From positions 1 to 64,000 of the forward strand of contig JAPYMA010001232.1 in NCBI GenBank assembly GCA_035041965.1: a stretch of DNA of 64,000 nucleotides, read 5' to 3'. The notes beneath the pieces are model-generated. The model was not told where the DNA came from and did not search any database. It saw only the letters and a list, made by a program, of their open reading frames with translations. The number at the start of each line of letters is the position of its first letter. The first letter of the stretch is position 1. A program made the translations under genes and the position numbers. Positions 63,801-64,000 of this stretch are shown here, one piece after another. The stretch is from Anisakis pegreffii. Taxonomy: Eukaryota; Nematoda; Chromadorea; Rhabditida; Anisakidae.

Positions 63801-64000
63801 ATGCAACAAAACGACGTGAATGCTGAATTCAGATAGCACAGCAATAAACTATTGATATTTCCATTAACACTCCAATTGTCGGTGTGTTCATTCACTAGTA
63901 GATCAGTAATACAGAGACAAAAAAAAACAGCGGAAATTGCGTTCAATAAACGTTTAACAAACGCCTTAATACGTCTGTCTTATCAATATTAGTAGCTATG
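54871..64000. other. No supported gene
   Basis: AT-rich DNA with only short frames. The longest (55,689-56,039 minus, 116 codons; 62,907-63,209 minus, 100 codons; 59,039-59,266 plus, 75 codons) show no domain and no splice partners that I can join. A purine-rich stretch at about 60,770-60,815 ends in GCCATTGAGTG, which read on the other strand resembles a transposon end. The region may hold distal promoter elements of the ankyrin gene or part of a gene running off the window. Confidence 0.5.

Noticed and set aside
1..64000. rRNA, tRNA arrays, CRISPR, bacterial operons, integrated virus
   Set aside because: Nothing with the structure or conserved sequence of these was seen; the gene architecture is that of an animal genome.

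Overview
This looks like the left end of a nematode chromosome. The first 3,667 bases are a terminal array of CCTAAG, which is TTAGGC on the other strand, the canonical nematode telomere repeat. Both genes that can be assembled behind it are AT-rich, use GT-AG introns and are most like nematode or metazoan proteins. One intron of 19.6 kb and several of 2-3 kb argue against a compact Caenorhabditis-type genome and for a nematode with a larger genome. The species cannot be named from the sequence.

Layout: 1-3,667 telomere, with bases 85-893 much more irregular than the inner 2.8 kb. 3,668-8,214 is subtelomeric DNA without a convincing gene; it holds a degenerate GGAGCY-rich minisatellite in two blocks (about 4,790-5,475). 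8,215-34,216 (+) is an eight-exon gene for a 531-residue GAR-type (muscarinic-like) acetylcholine receptor, reconstructed here with every exon phase matching. 34,217-36,127 is the interval between the two 3' ends, with one unexplained minus-strand open frame at 35,017-35,316. 36,128-54,726 (-) is a 17-exon gene for a 999-residue STAND P-loop NTPase plus ankyrin-repeat protein of the ANKRD50 type, also fully phase-consistent. 54,727-64,000 shows no gene that I can support.

The two genes converge tail to tail and show no sign of working in one pathway: one is a plasma-membrane neurotransmitter receptor, the other a cytosolic scaffold whose human relative acts in endosome-to-membrane recycling. 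Introns of the receptor carry three related elements with hAT-like terminal inverted repeats. One has near-perfect 8-bp target duplications (7/8), a second has 6/8, and the third is weak. At least one of them (31,354-32,183) has extra internal sequence with an 80-codon open frame. I found no rRNA or CRISPR and no confident tRNA. Most other open frames in the window are chance frames or antisense shadows of the exons. No radically new system is evident; the points most worth checking are the hAT-like family, the irregular telomere tip, the subtelomeric minisatellite and the orphan frame at 35.0-35.3 kb.
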